Source: JALHOQ01 sp038144835 (GTDB lineage: Bacteria > Bdellovibrionota > Bdellovibrionia > Bdellovibrionales > UBA1609). From it: 64,000 nt of DNA. The number at the start of each line of letters is the position of its first letter. The stretch's first letter is position 1. The stretch covers positions 40,443 through 104,442 of the forward strand of contig JAYQON010000001.1 in the NCBI GenBank assembly GCA_038144835.1. Reading direction: 5' to 3'. This document shows positions 62,837 to 64,000 of this stretch, piece by piece. The notes beneath the pieces were generated by a model that searched no databases, had not been told where the DNA came from, and was given only the letters and a program-made list of their open reading frames with translations. Both the position numbers and the translations under genes were made by a program.

Positions 62837-64000
62837 TTACTTAAGCATCTTTCGCTTATCCAAGCCGTATTTTTCGACCTTCATAATAAGTCCTGCTCGG
62901 CTAATTCCGAGTTCCTTCGCCAACTTGGATTTGTTCCAGCCGGTGCGGCGAAGCCCTTCGCGAATCATATCGCGTTCAAGGTCCTCAAGAGCGTCTTTCA
63001 ATTTTCCATGCAGTCGAGCGCCTTGGACTTTGCTTTTGTCGCCGGTTTCAAGGATTTTTGGTGATAGCATATCGGCGGCAATTTTACTTTCAGCTCCGGC
63101 GAGTACGATCAAACGTTCCATTTCGTTTTGAAGTTCGCGGACATTGCCTGGCCAAGCATAATCGTAAAGCTTTTCGAGGGCTCGTTTAGTTAGGACCTTT
63201 TTTGGAGCGCCCCCATTGGCAGACTGTGCCTTGTTTAAAAAGAACTCTGCCAGCAGAGGGATGTCTTCCTTTCGATCGCGCAGCGAGGGCACGGTGATAT
63301 TTATCACGTTCAGCCGGTAATAGAGGTCTTCTCGGAAGGTGCCTTGTTCTACCATTTCTTTTAGATTTCTGTTGGTTGCCGCAATCACTCGCACATCTAC
63401 ACGTCGTGATTCAACGGCGCCGACAGAGAGAAAGGTTCCTTCTTGTAAAACGCGCAGAAGTTTTACTTGCATTGTGGGTGAAGTGTCGCCGATCTCGTCG
63501 AGAAAGAAAGTTCCTTTGTCTGCCATCTCGAAAAGGCCTTTTTTGTCACGAATGGCTCCAGTAAATGAGCCTTTGACATGACCAAAGAGTTCAGATTCGA
63601 GCAAGTTATCGTTGAACGCAGAACAGTTCTGGATCACGAAGGCCTTGTCTTTGCGGAGAGAATTGTAGTGAATTGCCTTAGCGATCAACTCTTTTCCTGT
63701 GCCGTTTTCCCCTTGAATCAATACTGTGCTATCGGCCGTTTTTATTTTGTCTAAGAGGGCATAAAGGTTTTGCATAGGCTTAGACTTGCCAATCATGTTG
63801 TCGTACTTGTAACGACTGCCAAGCTCTTTATTTAGCTCCTTGATCCGATTTTCACGGGTCGTTATTTCTAGGTGCAGAGTCACGACTTCTTGTGCAACCA
63901 ACTCTACAAGTTCAAGAAAATGCGCGCGGTCTTGGTCGTCAATAAAGCTTATTTTGGCAATGGCTTTATCAATGGTGTCGCCACTGGCGCCGAAGATCGC
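62837..64000 (-). CDS. Sigma-54-dependent transcriptional activator (5' end off the window)
   Basis: The frame is open to the right edge. The upstream part (to about residue 33 of the visible sequence) ends in FLELVELVAQEVVTLHLEI, GAF-like. The AAA+ core has Walker A GENGTGKEL, the GAFTGA loop as GSFTGA, Walker B TFFLDEIGD and arginine finger FREDLYYRLNV. A Fis-type HTH (LAKELGISRAGLIMKVEKYGL) lies at the C-terminus. The loop reads FGHVKGSFTGAIR, Ser replacing Ala. A GAF-AAA-HTH order is typical of NorR/FhlA-type activators; the signal is unknown. Confidence 0.9.
   Translation of the reverse strand, partial: AIFGASGDTIDKAIAKISFIDDQDRAHFLELVELVAQEVVTLHLEITTRENRIKELNKELGSRYKYDNMIGKSKPMQNLYALLDKIKTADSTVLIQGENGTGKELIAKAIHYNSLRKDKAFVIQNCSAFNDNLLESELFGHVKGSFTGAIRDKKGLFEMADKGTFFLDEIGDTSPTMQVKLLRVLQEGTFLSVGAVESRRVDVRVIAATNRNLKEMVEQGTFREDLYYRLNVINITVPSLRDRKEDIPLLAEFFLNKAQSANGGAPKKVLTKRALEKLYDYAWPGNVRELQNEMERLIVLAGAESKIAADMLSPKILETGDKSKVQGARLHGKLKDALEDLERDMIREGLRRTGWNKSKLAKELGISRAGLIMKVEKYGLDKRKMLK

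Overview
The window reads as an ordinary-GC bacterial chromosome, most likely from the Bdellovibrio group (Bdellovibrionota) or a relative. This is inferred from gene content and neighbourhoods: Tad-like secreted proteins, nucleoside salvage, AmgK/MurU-type peptidoglycan recycling, many small outer-membrane lipoproteins, and J-like/RodZ-type and MinD-type genes beside the rpsB-tsf-pyrH-frr-uppS-cdsA-rseP core. No 16S or tRNA gene is present to confirm it. The assembly is a draft. Two runs of exactly 10 N occur (28123-28132 and 39305-39314), and at least one is a placeholder, because a gene changes frame across it.

Layout. 1-1200: an edge-truncated membrane protein with a spermidine-synthase-like tail. 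1390-2370: a UDP-glucuronate-epimerase-like gene, convergent with a four-gene nucleoside salvage operon (deoC, deoA, punA, amidohydrolase; 2367-6491). 6536-8430: acylphosphatase, a small membrane protein and pilT. 8510-14375: rng, rplU, rpmA, obgE, a fused nadD-rsfS, rlmH and comF. 14395-16412: lolA-like gene and rimO. 16661-21071: hpt, TPR protein, bamD, an AI-2E family permease, a cyclic-nucleotide-binding protein and a BatE-like TPR/SH3 protein. 21132-27480: an Ast-like amino-acid catabolic cluster (aminotransferase, M20 hydrolase, AstA, AstD) followed by mltG. 27506-38923: one long minus-strand run that starts with rpsB at the right (rpsB, tsf, pyrH, frr, uppS, cdsA, rseP, tsaB, a MinD-like ATPase, a J/HTH protein, rluD, pgeF and two exported proteins). 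39059-44791: galU, an exported protein, priA, a zinc-ribbon/CFI-box protein and a FAD oxidoreductase. 44994-51981: exported proteins, a 42-residue basic protein, a TonB-like protein, nagZ and two oligopeptide-permease genes. 52010-59791: large exported proteins headed by a TadG-like protein, including a trypsin-like protease and a Cys-rich protein. 59794-64000: murU-like, amgK-like, a degenerate sigma-54 AAA+ protein and a true sigma-54 activator that runs off the edge.

Together the genes show a cell that salvages nucleosides, amino acids and peptidoglycan, as expected for a predator or scavenger, but no predatory behaviour can be read from this window. No phage, IS element, CRISPR array, tRNA or rRNA was seen, and no intergenic stretch exceeds 300 bases. 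The most unusual items are the NadD-RsfS fusion, the Ast-like cluster lacking AstB and AstE, the degenerate sigma-54 domain gene coupled to amgK-murU, a 15-bp palindrome occurring twice, and three damaged or aberrant core genes (rpsB, uppS, obgE) that may be sequence errors.
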